Shown here piece by piece: positions 33,844-42,287 of a stretch of DNA of 64,000 bases. The DNA comes from Acidobacteriota bacterium (GTDB taxonomy: Bacteria > Acidobacteriota > Vicinamibacteria > Marinacidobacterales > Marinacidobacteraceae). A program made the translations under genes and the position numbers. Within the stretch, counting starts at the first letter, position 1. Each line of letters starts with the position of its first letter. The DNA is taken from contig JAJEAO010000011.1 in NCBI GenBank assembly GCA_022822745.1, positions 23,921-87,920 of the forward strand. The letters are read 5' to 3'. The notes under the pieces are model-generated. The model saw only the letters and a list, made by a program, of their open reading frames with translations. It did no database searches and had not been told where the DNA came from.

Positions 33844-36774
33844 ATGCCCCCACCCGATCACGAGCTGAACCGAACGCTGGTCCTCAACATCATCCGGGGC
33901 GCGCTGATGGAGGGGAAGCCTTACATCAGCGATGTTCTGGAGGAAATCCACGACGGCTGCGCCAGGGACACCGACTGGCTCGCGGCCGGGCTGCCCGAGC
34001 TGCCCGATTCGCTGTTCTCGGACGTGTCCGGCAAGGGATTCGCGAGGGCGAGTCGCGCGGAGAGGAAGCAGCACGAGCAGGAACTGAAGGCGATTCTGGA
34101 TCACCTGGAGGAAGCCGACCAGCCTCCGCCCGCCGCGCCCGCGGAGACCGACGAGGGGGAGAACGTCGTCCTGGATGTCTCCGACATGGCCGACCCGCCG
34201 CCGTCCGCGGAGGCCGACGAGGGCCCCGGGCATCGGGCGGTCCGCCTTCTCGCAGACTGCCTCGGACTGGATCGCGACTGCGTCCGGATCCTCGACCTCT
34301 GCCGAATCTCGGACGGGGACGGACTGGTGCGGAGCCTGTGGAAGACGTTCCAGCCTCTCCGGGACAATGCGCGGAAGGTGGCGCTCTTCCTGGCGATGCC
34401 CGGCGCGCGGGCGCGGCGGGCGCTGGAGACCCTGTGCGAAATCCGCCTGCTGCGCATCGGCGACTCCCGCGACCCCGACCGCGAGGATCCCGACGACTGG
34501 CTCCCTCGCCCGGTCCAGTCCCTGTGGACCGCGCCGGTCGCGGACCGCGACGAGCTGCGGAGGCGCCTGGTCGGCGAGCCGCAAGAGGCGCTCCTCGGCC
34601 TGGACGCCTTCGGCCATGTCGAGGAACGGGTGGAGGCGCTCGGAGTGCTCCGAGGAGCGCTCCGGCGGCGCGCCGCCGGCGAAACCGCCGAGCCGGGCGT
34701 GAACATCCTCCTGTTCGGTCGCGCCGGGACCGGGAAGACGGAACTGGCCCGCACGCTCGCGGCGGAAGCGCAGGGACAGCTCCATTCGATCGGCGAACTT
34801 CGCCCCGGCGCCAGCGAGACCACGGGGCGCCGCCTCAGCGGTCGAACCGACCGCCGCATCGAACGGCGGAACGGCTTGCGTTTCGCAAACGCCGTCCTCG
34901 CTCGCCAGCCGAACGCGGTCCTTCTCTGCGACGAGATGGAGGGGGTCGTGGACGCGGATGGTGACCGGCAGCTCGAAGTCCACCGGCTTCTCGAACGCAA
35001 TCCGGTGCCGACGATCTTCACGGCGAACCGGATCACCCACTTGAGCGAAGCGGTCCTTCGCCGGTTCATGGTCGTCGTGCGGCTCCGGCCACTCGGTCCC
35101 GGCGTCCGGCGCACCGTCGTGACGCGCATGCTCGGCGAATCCGGCATCGAGCTCCGTGATCCCGGCGCCGTGACCCGCCGCCTGGCGGACGAGCTGGAGT
35201 GCTCCTTCGGCATCGTCGCTTCGGCGCTCCGGGCGGCGCGACTCGTCGAGGGGCAGGACGAGGAGCTGCTTCGCAGCGCCGAGCGGATCGAACGCACGAT
35301 CTCGACCCACATCGCGCTGCCGCGGATCGGCGCCCCTGTTCCCGCCCGCCTCCCGTGGAGCGCGTTCCACCACCTGGGCGACGACGCCGAAGACGCGCTC
35401 GCCGTGCTCCGAACGACGCTTCGCGCGCGCGAGTCCGGCGATCCCGTCTCGGTTCCGGGAGTCAACCTTCTCTTCTACGGCGCTCCGGGAACCGGCAAGA
35501 CCGAGTTTTCCCGCACCCTCGCCGCAGAGGCGGGCGCGGTTCTCTATGCGGTCGGAGGCGCAGGGGCCGGATCGGACACCCGGCTGACCCTGCCGCGCGA
35601 CCACGCGCTCGAGTACGCGATCGAGACGCTGCGCCACGAGCCGCGGGCGGTGATCCTCTTCGACGAGATGGAGGATTTCGGCCACCTGCGGCCCAAGGAA
35701 TGGCTGAACCGCCTCATGGAACGCTCTCCGGTTCCGATTCTGTGGACCGCGAACGCCACCGACTTCTTCCGCGCGGTGCGTCCGTTCTCGCTGGATCGGA
35801 TGGTTCACGCGATCCGGTTCGGGCGCATGCGCCTCAAGGACCGCAAGGCGCTGTTTGCCTCGATGTTCCGGGAGGCCGGGCTGTCGGACTCCGAGTCGGC
35901 CCAGCTCGGCGACGAGTTCGCCCGCACCGCGGGAATGACCCCCCGGCAGGTCCGGCTCGCGGCCGAACACGGGCAGGGTCGCGGCGCCGACGCGATCCGC
36001 CGCATGGCTCATCAGAAGGCCAGGCTCCGGTTCGGAGCGGCGCCGTTCCAGCGCAGCTCTCCCCGGACCTACGATCCCGCGATCGTTCGCGCCGATCACG
36101 ATCTGATGGAGCTGGCGAGCGCGCTCCGGCGAGACCCGTCTTCAGGAGCAGGCCTTCTCTTCTCCGGTCCGTCCGGAGCCGGCAAGTCCGCTTTCGCGCG
36201 GTATCTCGCCGAGTCCATGGGAAAGGACTGCCAGGTGCGGCGGGCGTCCGACCTCATCGACAAGTACATCGGCGAGAGCGAGAAGCGGATCGCCCGGGCC
36301 TTCGACCAGGCGCGGTCGCAGGACGCGGTGCTCGTCTTCGACGAGGCCGACTCGCTGCTGTCCGATCGCCGGACCGCCCAGCGCTCGTGGGAGATCAGTC
36401 AGGTCAACGAAATGCTCTCCCAGATGGAGCGGCACCCGCTCCCGTTCATCTGCACCACGAACCTGGCCGACGCCCTTGATTCGGCATCGGTCCGACGGTT
36501 CCTGATCCACGCCCGATTCGACTACCTGGATCGGGAGCGGATCGCGCGGGGCTATCGGCTCTTCTTCGGAGAGGCAGCCCCGCCCGAAGTGCTCTTGCTG
36601 AAGCGCATGACTCCGGCGCATCTCGCGCTCGTCCGGCGCCAGGCAAGGCTCCTCCGTTTCAGCGAGGATCCGGATCGCATCGCAGCCGCCCTGCGGCGCG
36701 AGTGCCGGGACGCGTCTCGCCGCGCCGTCGCGGGCTTCGAAGTCGCCCGAGACCCACAGCCGCAGAACCGGTAG
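33844..36774 (+). CDS. Large protein with three AAA+ modules
   Basis: 976 residues from ATG 33844, supported by 'AAGGAG'. Three P-loops: 'LFGRAGTGKTELARTLA' (residue 292), 'FYGAPGTGKTEFSRTLA' (546) and 'FSGPSGAGKSAFARYLA' (775). Each is followed by Walker B: 'VLLCDEMEGVV', 'VILFDEMEDFG' and 'VLVFDEADSLL'. Module 3 looks like a classic AAA with pore loop 'DKYIGESEKRI' and 'CTTNLADALDSASVRRF'. The first about 250 residues are helical with an acidic linker. Modules 1 and 2 resemble each other (for example 'EPGVNILLFG' and 'VPGVNLLFYG'), which suggests duplication. No protease or nuclease domain is seen. Possibly a remodelling ATPase; function unknown. Confidence 0.85.
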   Translation: MPPPDHELNRTLVLNIIRGALMEGKPYISDVLEEIHDGCARDTDWLAAGLPELPDSLFSDVSGKGFARASRAERKQHEQELKAILDHLEEADQPPPAAPAETDEGENVVLDVSDMADPPPSAEADEGPGHRAVRLLADCLGLDRDCVRILDLCRISDGDGLVRSLWKTFQPLRDNARKVALFLAMPGARARRALETLCEIRLLRIGDSRDPDREDPDDWLPRPVQSLWTAPVADRDELRRRLVGEPQEALLGLDAFGHVEERVEALGVLRGALRRRAAGETAEPGVNILLFGRAGTGKTELARTLAAEAQGQLHSIGELRPGASETTGRRLSGRTDRRIERRNGLRFANAVLARQPNAVLLCDEMEGVVDADGDRQLEVHRLLERNPVPTIFTANRITHLSEAVLRRFMVVVRLRPLGPGVRRTVVTRMLGESGIELRDPGAVTRRLADELECSFGIVASALRAARLVEGQDEELLRSAERIERTISTHIALPRIGAPVPARLPWSAFHHLGDDAEDALAVLRTTLRARESGDPVSVPGVNLLFYGAPGTGKTEFSRTLAAEAGAVLYAVGGAGAGSDTRLTLPRDHALEYAIETLRHEPRAVILFDEMEDFGHLRPKEWLNRLMERSPVPILWTANATDFFRAVRPFSLDRMVHAIRFGRMRLKDRKALFASMFREAGLSDSESAQLGDEFARTAGMTPRQVRLAAEHGQGRGADAIRRMAHQKARLRFGAAPFQRSSPRTYDPAIVRADHDLMELASALRRDPSSGAGLLFSGPSGAGKSAFARYLAESMGKDCQVRRASDLIDKYIGESEKRIARAFDQARSQDAVLVFDEADSLLSDRRTAQRSWEISQVNEMLSQMERHPLPFICTTNLADALDSASVRRFLIHARFDYLDRERIARGYRLFFGEAAPPEVLLLKRMTPAHLALVRRQARLLRFSEDPDRIAAALRRECRDASRRAVAGFEVARDPQPQNR

Positions 36775-36818
36775 CGCGTCATCTGGACATCCTGCTGGAC
36801 ATCCTGGCCGTGTCGAAC

Positions 36819-37136
36819 ATGCTGACGAGAGCCGTCCATCGTGTAGGCGTCAGAGCGGTAAGTGTTTCTATCGTCACGGCGCTCGCCTCACTCCTGGTGG
36901 CGCTTCTTGCCCTCGTGATGGTGCTATGGATGTGGAGAGTCATTGATGATCTCGTCGAAAGGCTCATTGAGAAATCGGCATACGTACTGTGTCTGGGGAT
37001 GTTGAGCATCCTTCGTGTGGTCGTCAATTACTTCAGGAAACATCGCCATCGGATGTCCAAGAAGAATCAGGCTGCCGTATCCGAGATGGAAATCGAGCTA
37101 TCCGAGATAGAGGATCTCGTGAAGAGCCCGAGCTGA
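36819..37136 (+). CDS. Small membrane protein, unrecognised
   Basis: 105 residues from ATG 36819 (a GTG at 36810 is also possible). Two hydrophobic segments ('VSIVTALASLLVALLALVMVLWMW' and 'AYVLCLGMLSILRVVVNYF') are followed by a basic patch and an acidic C-terminus ('EMEIELSEIEDLVKSPS'). Base composition is clearly less GC-rich than neighbouring genes, pointing to acquisition. It lies 44 bp after the triple-AAA+ gene on the same strand and could act with it. Confidence 0.55.
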   Translation: MLTRAVHRVGVRAVSVSIVTALASLLVALLALVMVLWMWRVIDDLVERLIEKSAYVLCLGMLSILRVVVNYFRKHRHRMSKKNQAAVSEMEIELSEIEDLVKSPS

Positions 37137-37328
37137 ACGAAGCGTCAACGGGTGGCCTTCATGATCCGATTCTCGTGCTCAATCCTTGACGCGAAATGGA
37201 GAAACTCCGAACTGAAGTGCCGCAGCCAGGACACGACGGACACGCCTCCGGTCCTGGACGATCTCCGCAGCGCAAACCGCTGCCGGCGCCGGCGACACGG
37301 CGCATCAACGCGAGGGGCGAGTCCTCCC

Positions 37329-38567
37329 TCAGTCGGTCGAGGAGAGTGCAGGCGACGCGCCTTGATTCCGCGCCTCTCTGACTTCCCAGAAGTCCACCAC
37401 GGATTTCCAGGATGGAGGCTCGGCGATGAATGTGCCGTCCTTGATCTCTTCGCCACCGAAAGTCCGACCGAGGTAGGGGTCCACCTTGCCTCCCGTCTGG
37501 TTGTATCCGATGGATTCCAGGAACGCCTGCCTGCCCTCCGTCTCCAGGACGACCGGCCAGTTCGTCTCGTCGGCGAGTCGGTACGCCAGCGGCAAAGTTG
37601 GTGTGCCCCAGAAGGGATCCGGCAGGCCAGTCATGAGAGCGTCACCGTCACCCATCGGCCTGATTCTCCAGGTCGGAACTGTGTCCATCTCGCGCATGCG
37701 GGAAATCTGGAAACTCCTGAAGTAATTACCTGGACAGTCCAACAGGCGGTGGCCCTTCCAGAACAGGTATCTCTGAACCTCGTTTCGGTCGATAAGGAAA
37801 TCCCGGAGGAGTTCCCATCCGGGCTCCATCTGCAGTTTCCGCCGAGTCGTGGCGAAGTGGTGTTCGCTCGTTCGTTCTCGTGCGTTGTGTCCCAAAACCG
37901 ACATACGGAGCGGTGCCCCCTTGGGGTGCGTCCTGGAGACGGTGGAATCCCTGTTGTCACCGCTACGCCAACCCCACTCGAAGCGCTCTATGTCCCCCCG
38001 TGGGCTGTTGACGATCACCGTTTCCTGGTCATACTCGTACGCATAGGAGAACGCGAGCGCCTTGACGCGACCGGCGAACGAGTGTCGCTTGGGGTTCCAG
38101 ACCAGCAGCCTGCTGGGATCCTGCTTTCCCCGGGACGTACCGAATCGCGCCAGAGTCGTGAGTCCGAGTTCATGAGCCTCGGCCATCATGGGCTCGAGCC
38201 TGTGCGACGACATCTCGACCCGCTGACGCCGGTCCAGGAGCCGGTACGGGATACGATGATCGGTCCACAACGCACGATGGCGTTCGTGCCGCATGAGGGG
38301 GTGGCCGCGGCCGATCCATGTTCCGACAAGGCCGAACTCGTGATTCGACAGGATTTCGTCCAGGAACACGCTGTCGGCCGCCTGCATGGAACAACGAAGA
38401 GACTCTGCGAACGGACGGTCCGGATGCGGCCAGCCGGAGCCGTCGAGGATGGGTCTCTTTCCCTCCAGGATGAGTCGGGCGGCCATCCGGAGTTCCCTCT
38501 CCTTTCGCCTGGAATGGGCGTTCTCGGTCTCCACCAGGCGCAGGATTCGCTTCAGGACTCTCGACAT
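37329..38567 (-). CDS. Unrecognised 412-aa protein of the accessory region
   Basis: 412 residues, ATG 38567 with 'GGGAGG' 6 nt upstream, so translation is likely. No motif I know is present. Notable stretches are 'FLDEILSNHEFGLVGTWIGRGHPLMRHERHRALWTDHRIPYRLLD', 'KALAFSYAYEYDQETVIVNSPRGDIERFEWGW' and 'RPMGDGDALMTGLPDPFWGTPTLPLAYRLADET'. It is soluble-looking with no signal peptide, and its GC content is lower than the core genes. A structured repeat (38978-39145) lies about 410 bp upstream on the same strand. Confidence 0.6.
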   Translation of the reverse strand: MSRVLKRILRLVETENAHSRRKERELRMAARLILEGKRPILDGSGWPHPDRPFAESLRCSMQAADSVFLDEILSNHEFGLVGTWIGRGHPLMRHERHRALWTDHRIPYRLLDRRQRVEMSSHRLEPMMAEAHELGLTTLARFGTSRGKQDPSRLLVWNPKRHSFAGRVKALAFSYAYEYDQETVIVNSPRGDIERFEWGWRSGDNRDSTVSRTHPKGAPLRMSVLGHNARERTSEHHFATTRRKLQMEPGWELLRDFLIDRNEVQRYLFWKGHRLLDCPGNYFRSFQISRMREMDTVPTWRIRPMGDGDALMTGLPDPFWGTPTLPLAYRLADETNWPVVLETEGRQAFLESIGYNQTGGKVDPYLGRTFGGEEIKDGTFIAEPPSWKSVVDFWEVREARNQGASPALSSTD

Positions 38568-38977
38568 TCGCTGCCTCCCGGGGCGGGGGTTCTCCCGACG
38601 AACTCGAAGGGAGGCTTCAACTGAGTGCGGTGGCGCCGCGCCCGCGGACCCATCTCTTGCCCGGATACGACTTCGGTGGACACTGCGTCGGCGGGACTCA
38701 CCCCACCGGGGCGCGCGCGTACCTTGATGCGCGAAGGGAGCGGATCCAGGTCATTGCCCGTGGGCGTGGACGAGCCCGTCACTCCGTTCCCCGCCGCCCC
38801 GACCGGGCTGATGGCGAGCGATGGCTCCGCTGCCGCTCGATCGGCTCGCACGTCCGCCGAGCGATCGTCACCGATTCCGATGGAGCGCCGACGGGAACGT
38901 GGACGGCGCCCGCGATCCGGAGCGGGGGGTCCGTGAAGCGGCCGACGAGCGCCGGCGCCGTGTTCGCGAGCAAGTGA
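38568..38977. other. Intergenic region between unknown gene and structured repeat copy 1
   Basis: About 410 bp. Short frames exist on both strands (for example minus 'LANTAPALVGRFTDPPLRIAGAVHVPVG'), but none has convincing coding signals. If the structured element at 38978-39145 is transcribed from the minus strand, this would be the leader running to the gene at 38567. Confidence 0.35.
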
Positions 38978-39145
38978 ACCTCCCGGTGCTACTCCGGGGA
39001 GGCGGGCTCCGCCGGATTCGTACTGTTTGCCCGGGAGCGGGCTCCCGGACCGCATCCCCCACACGGGGAGCCACCTTCGCCCGAATCCGGAGACCCAAGA
39101 GGCAGGTTGGCGAGAGCGCCCGAAGGCGCTCCACTCAGGATGCTT
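38978..39145 (-). ncRNA. Structured 168-bp element, copy 1 (candidate RNA)
   Basis: Read on the minus strand it folds into a series of hairpins: GAGCGCC-TTCG-GGCGCTC, CCCC-GTGT-GGGG, CCGGGAG-CCCG-CTCCCGG, GGCGG-AGC-CCGCC and CCCGG-AGTAGCA-CCGGG. A second copy at 43587-43754 has the same length with 9 substitutions and no gaps. Differences fall in loops, unpaired flanks or positions that keep G-U pairing on the minus strand only. I know no RNA family that matches. It might also be a leader/attenuator or a mobile palindromic repeat. Confidence 0.5.
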
Positions 39146-39408
39146 CAGGCAACTTTATCACACGACTTCCCGCCCGAGCCGCCTCCGATAGAGCCGCCAT
39201 ACCAACACTCGCCGCCCTGGACGCCTGGGAACAGCGTCGTCACCGCGGAGTGAGGCGACAGGATCGCTGACCGGAAGCAGCCCATGTGGCCGGGCGACGG
39301 TCCTCCAGTCCTTGCCAACCGAGCGCACCGTGACTCACTATCACCGTGCGCGCCCTCGCCGGTGAGGTGATCTCTCCGGAGCGGTTCGCCGTCGCCGCCG
39401 CGATCCAG
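39146..39408. other. Intergenic region between repeat copy 1 and DUF429 gene
   Basis: About 260 bp with no convincing gene. A plus-strand frame beginning 'VRALAGEVISPERFAVAAAIQLRQLLQ' at 39346 overlaps the DUF429 C-terminus and is probably chance. On the minus strand GTGTGATAAAG just before repeat copy 1 could hold a promoter -10. Confidence 0.3.
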
Positions 39409-40293
39409 TTACGGCAGCTCCTGCAGACGTGCCTTCAGCCGTTCCAAGGAGCTCTTCTTCGGAGGATGCCCCTCCGGAAAGTCCCGCTCCGGGAGCGCGA
39501 TCCAGCCCTCCATCTTCGCGAGATCCTCCATCCCGCGTGGAATCGGTTGAACCAGCGGATCTTGTCCGGGTTGCCGGCGGTCCAACTCAACCATCAGGGC
39601 GATGATCGCTGACACCAAGCCATCCAAGGTGTCATCGCTATTGATGCAGTCTTCACGAAAACTCCCCAACCAGTCAGTCGGCAGATCAAGGCCCTTGATC
39701 ATCTTCTTGATGATCTTCTCGCGAGCACTCTTGTGTTTGTCCTCAGACCCCTTGTACCCAGTGTGAACCAACTTCCAGAGCTTCAGGGCAACGGCCGGAT
39801 ACACTTCCACGAAGCACCCGCTACGCCCGGAGCGGTCGACTCTCAAGCCTTTCTTGGCTGTTGCCCGCGAGAGAAGAGATGCGTTCCGGATTGCCACAGC
39901 GCCAAGAGAATCCACCGCAACGCTGAGTGGCTTCCGCCCGAGGTGCCAGACGTGTAGGTCGGTTGCCCGGTACTTCAGATCCAGATACTCGGATGCCGAC
40001 GTGATCCGCTCAGGATAGACGTCAGGATTGTTAAGTGGCCAGCGATGGAAGCTCCGGTAGTCATGTAGAGCACTGACAAACCCGACTGGCCACCCAAATG
40101 GTGAGTCAATGCCGATCCTCCGGACCAAGGGATCACCAAAGGCATCAAGCAGCGTCTTGTCGTCCGCGGGCTTCTGATGATCCTCAATCTCGGGGATCCC
40201 GTTTGAGATCTTGATCGTACATAGAGCTGTCTTGTCTGCTTGGGCGGCGAGGTCCACGCCGAGAACCTTGAAGTTCCTCTCTGAGTCACTCAT
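39409..40293 (-). CDS. DUF429 domain protein (predicted RNase H-like nuclease fold)
   Basis: 294 residues. N-terminal 'FKVLGVDLAAQADKTALCTIKI' and 'RIGIDSPFGWPVGF' are the DUF429 landmarks, with 'CFVEVYPAVALKLW' and 'SDDTLDGLVSAIIALM' further on. The acidic positions fit the RNase H-like active site proposed for this family; activity is unproven. I use ATG 40293 ('MSDSERNFKVLGVD'), which has a TACCCT -10-like hexamer 8 nt upstream and no Shine-Dalgarno. Codon use is AT-richer than the core genes. Confidence 0.82.
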   Translation of the reverse strand: MSDSERNFKVLGVDLAAQADKTALCTIKISNGIPEIEDHQKPADDKTLLDAFGDPLVRRIGIDSPFGWPVGFVSALHDYRSFHRWPLNNPDVYPERITSASEYLDLKYRATDLHVWHLGRKPLSVAVDSLGAVAIRNASLLSRATAKKGLRVDRSGRSGCFVEVYPAVALKLWKLVHTGYKGSEDKHKSAREKIIKKMIKGLDLPTDWLGSFREDCINSDDTLDGLVSAIIALMVELDRRQPGQDPLVQPIPRGMEDLAKMEGWIALPERDFPEGHPPKKSSLERLKARLQELP

Positions 40294-40492
40294 GGGTCGG
40301 GAGGGTACCAGGGGAGAGCGGCTCGGAACAAATGCCGGCGCGCCGGACTGATGGTCAAGGGATGAGGGGCCTCTCCACTGGCGGCTTGCGGTTGAGCGAT
40401 CTCGCCGGGGCCAGGCGAAATCCTGTAGCGCCCAATGGGCCAAGGTCTGTTCTCTAAACAGGGACACTACTACGACTTACGCGAGAAATCGG

Positions 40493-40840
40493 TCACAGAA
40501 TGACGAACTTGGATGGCCCGGGGCAGCGCCGGGGCGGCAGTGCCGGGAGGTCGGAGGGTGAGATCCGGAGGGCGAGTTCGCGCAAGACGTCGAGCCGGGT
40601 GAGGTCCGGTTCGCTGGTCCGGAGCCAGGCGGTGTCGGTGGACTGAGTGATCACCGCGAGAACGGAGAGCGGGTCGCGGATCCTGTGCGTGGCGAGTCGT
40701 GCCGGGACGACCGGGCAGGCGTCGGGAAGGAGCTGGGGCGGTGTTCTGCGGACGGATCCAGGGACAGCCAGGCGCCGGGCCGTACGTTGGATCGCGTCGG
40801 TAAGGATGGACTCGGCAGTGTTCCCGAGTCGGGAGAACAT
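40493..40840 (-). CDS. Doubtful small ORF downstream of the 42253 gene
   Basis: 115 codons from ATG 40840 ('MFSRLGNTAESILTDAIQRTARRLAVPG...'). The same frame is open upstream as 'RHESDAARILVQLGDPENMFSRLG' back to the TGA that ends the 40895-42253 ORF. This could be an independent small protein, or the displaced C-terminus of a broken gene. It is not recognised. The rest of 40294-40894 shows nothing clear beyond a lone 'GCCGGCGCGCCGG' near 40335 that resembles the dispersed repeats. Confidence 0.3.
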   Translation of the reverse strand: MFSRLGNTAESILTDAIQRTARRLAVPGSVRRTPPQLLPDACPVVPARLATHRIRDPLSVLAVITQSTDTAWLRTSEPDLTRLDVLRELALRISPSDLPALPPRRCPGPSKFVIL

Positions 40841-40894
40841 GTTCTCGGGGTCGCCAAGCTGAACGAGGATCCTTGCGGCGTCGGATTCGTGTCG

Positions 40895-42253
40895 TCAGTG
40901 CGCCTTTCGGTGACGGCTTCGGTATGGACCAGGGTCGGGTCGGCAAAACTCCCTGGGACGACGAAAGGCGATGATTCGTCTGAATCGGCCGCAATTCGGA
41001 CGGAAACTATAGGGGATTATATCTCTGAGTATCCACGGCGGAGGTAGCTGCCTCTGCGTTCCCCATATTGGATTCGACGCCATCCACCCACGATCCACTC
41101 CGCATCTCCGACTGCGTGATTTCCCTCCTCCATCTTCCAGGCGGCAGCTCTGCCGCCATGCGCGGAACTCGTCAACAAGGGCATACATCTCGTCAATGGC
41201 CACCCTCGCCTCTCGAAGGTACTGACCTCTCTCAAGATCATCGAACTCCCTCCGCTTCTCCATGATCCGCCGATCCATCTCGAGTCCCCATCGTCTCTCC
41301 TCCTTGCTGATATCGCGCCACCATTTCTCCTCATGGACTCTCAGGCCATCATAGGAGTAATGGTCCTGGATCGCCTCCTCCAAGTCTCTGCGTCCATCCT
41401 TATACAGACCACTCAGAAACACTCTACCCAAGCTCATGAACCCCATCGTAGGACGTGAGATGGGAAGTAGTCTCTGTTCGAGAGTCCATACATGATGTGG
41501 ATTGCGCCTGCTGACTCTAGTGTGATCGCCTCCAGACGGTATCGCTCCCTGTTGAACTGCGAGTTGTTGATTCTTGAGCCTTTGAAACGCCCCCGCCCCG
41601 AACCCCGCCCTAGTCAATTGGAGCGAGGTTTCCTCCTCGTTGGTGAAAGAGAGATGCGCAATGCCCCTGGAAGGCCTGGTCATGATGGCCGACTCCTGAC
41701 CGTGCTTCCGAGCGAAGTACAGCATCTCTTTCTCGAACTCATCCTCCGGGGTCGTTCTTCTATCGGCATCCATCTCCCGTCCTCGGAGTCCGACAACGAG
41801 CCAAGACCACCACATCTCCGCTGCGGGGGCTCCGCCACGATTCTGATGAATGTACGAGCCCTTTACGAGCTGAGCGGAATACCCTAGGTCATCAATGTCC
41901 TTCCGCATCTCCTTGTTCCGAAGTTGGTTCACGCTCCTCGTAAACTCCTCCTTCGCCTCTACATTGCCGTGTCTGTCGTACTGAGACTTCTCGTCCTTGT
42001 AGGCGGAGATCTGACACACTGAAACGCAAGGGTGACGAGTCCATTGCTCGAATTGCGCCATCGACCGTTCGAGGAACGAAATCGCGTGTTCATTCGTGAT
42101 GCCCTCCAGGGAGGCCAGTTGTTTCACTCTATCTTCAAGGGCATAATCGGGAGAGTCAAAGATGTCTGTGACGCCGTGCGAGAACTCGGAAGAGTAGCCA
42201 ACGATACTCATGGCTTCGCATCCGTTGGCGCAATAGTAGTCGCTATACTTCAT
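40895..42253 (-). CDS. Unrecognised 452-aa protein, possible +1 frameshift near its 3' end
   Basis: Starts 'MKYSDYYCANGCEAMSIVGYSSEFSHGVTDIFDSPDYALEDRVKQLASLEGI' at ATG 42253, with GAGGAG about 10 nt upstream. No known domain is seen. Charged helical segments ('EERRWGLEMDRRIMEKRREFDDLERGQYLREARVAIDEMYALVDEFRAW') suggest a coiled coil. After that the frame turns Arg/Pro-rich, while the +1 frame gives natural-looking 'AWKMEEGNHAVGDAEWIVGGWRRIQYGERRGSYLRRGYSEI' and stops at 41017. A perfect hairpin (41140-41157) marks the switch. It lies 34 bp after the 42288-43460 gene, so the two form an operon. Confidence 0.6.
   Translation of the reverse strand: MKYSDYYCANGCEAMSIVGYSSEFSHGVTDIFDSPDYALEDRVKQLASLEGITNEHAISFLERSMAQFEQWTRHPCVSVCQISAYKDEKSQYDRHGNVEAKEEFTRSVNQLRNKEMRKDIDDLGYSAQLVKGSYIHQNRGGAPAAEMWWSWLVVGLRGREMDADRRTTPEDEFEKEMLYFARKHGQESAIMTRPSRGIAHLSFTNEEETSLQLTRAGFGAGAFQRLKNQQLAVQQGAIPSGGDHTRVSRRNPHHVWTLEQRLLPISRPTMGFMSLGRVFLSGLYKDGRRDLEEAIQDHYSYDGLRVHEEKWWRDISKEERRWGLEMDRRIMEKRREFDDLERGQYLREARVAIDEMYALVDEFRAWRQSCRLEDGGGKSRSRRCGVDRGWMASNPIWGTQRQLPPPWILRDIIPYSFRPNCGRFRRIIAFRRPREFCRPDPGPYRSRHRKAH
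41140..41157 (-). other. Hairpin GGCGGCA-GAGC-TGCCGCC at apparent frame switch
   Basis: A perfect 7-bp stem with a 4-nt loop sits exactly where coding character moves from the ORF-track frame to the +1 frame in the 40895-42253 gene. It may stimulate frameshifting, or mark a site of sequencing or assembly error. Confidence 0.4.
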
Positions 42254-42287
42254 CCTCTACCATCTCCTCGGTGAGTGCAATGAGACA

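Noticed and set aside
38978-39145. tRNA or retron RNA in the structured repeat
   Set aside because: No cloverleaf with a T-loop and CCA-end pattern could be drawn, and no reverse transcriptase is present in the window.
39346-39612. 88-codon plus-strand ORF 'VRALAGEVISPERF...'
   Set aside because: Most of it is antisense to the end of the DUF429 gene; no ribosome-binding site or known domain.
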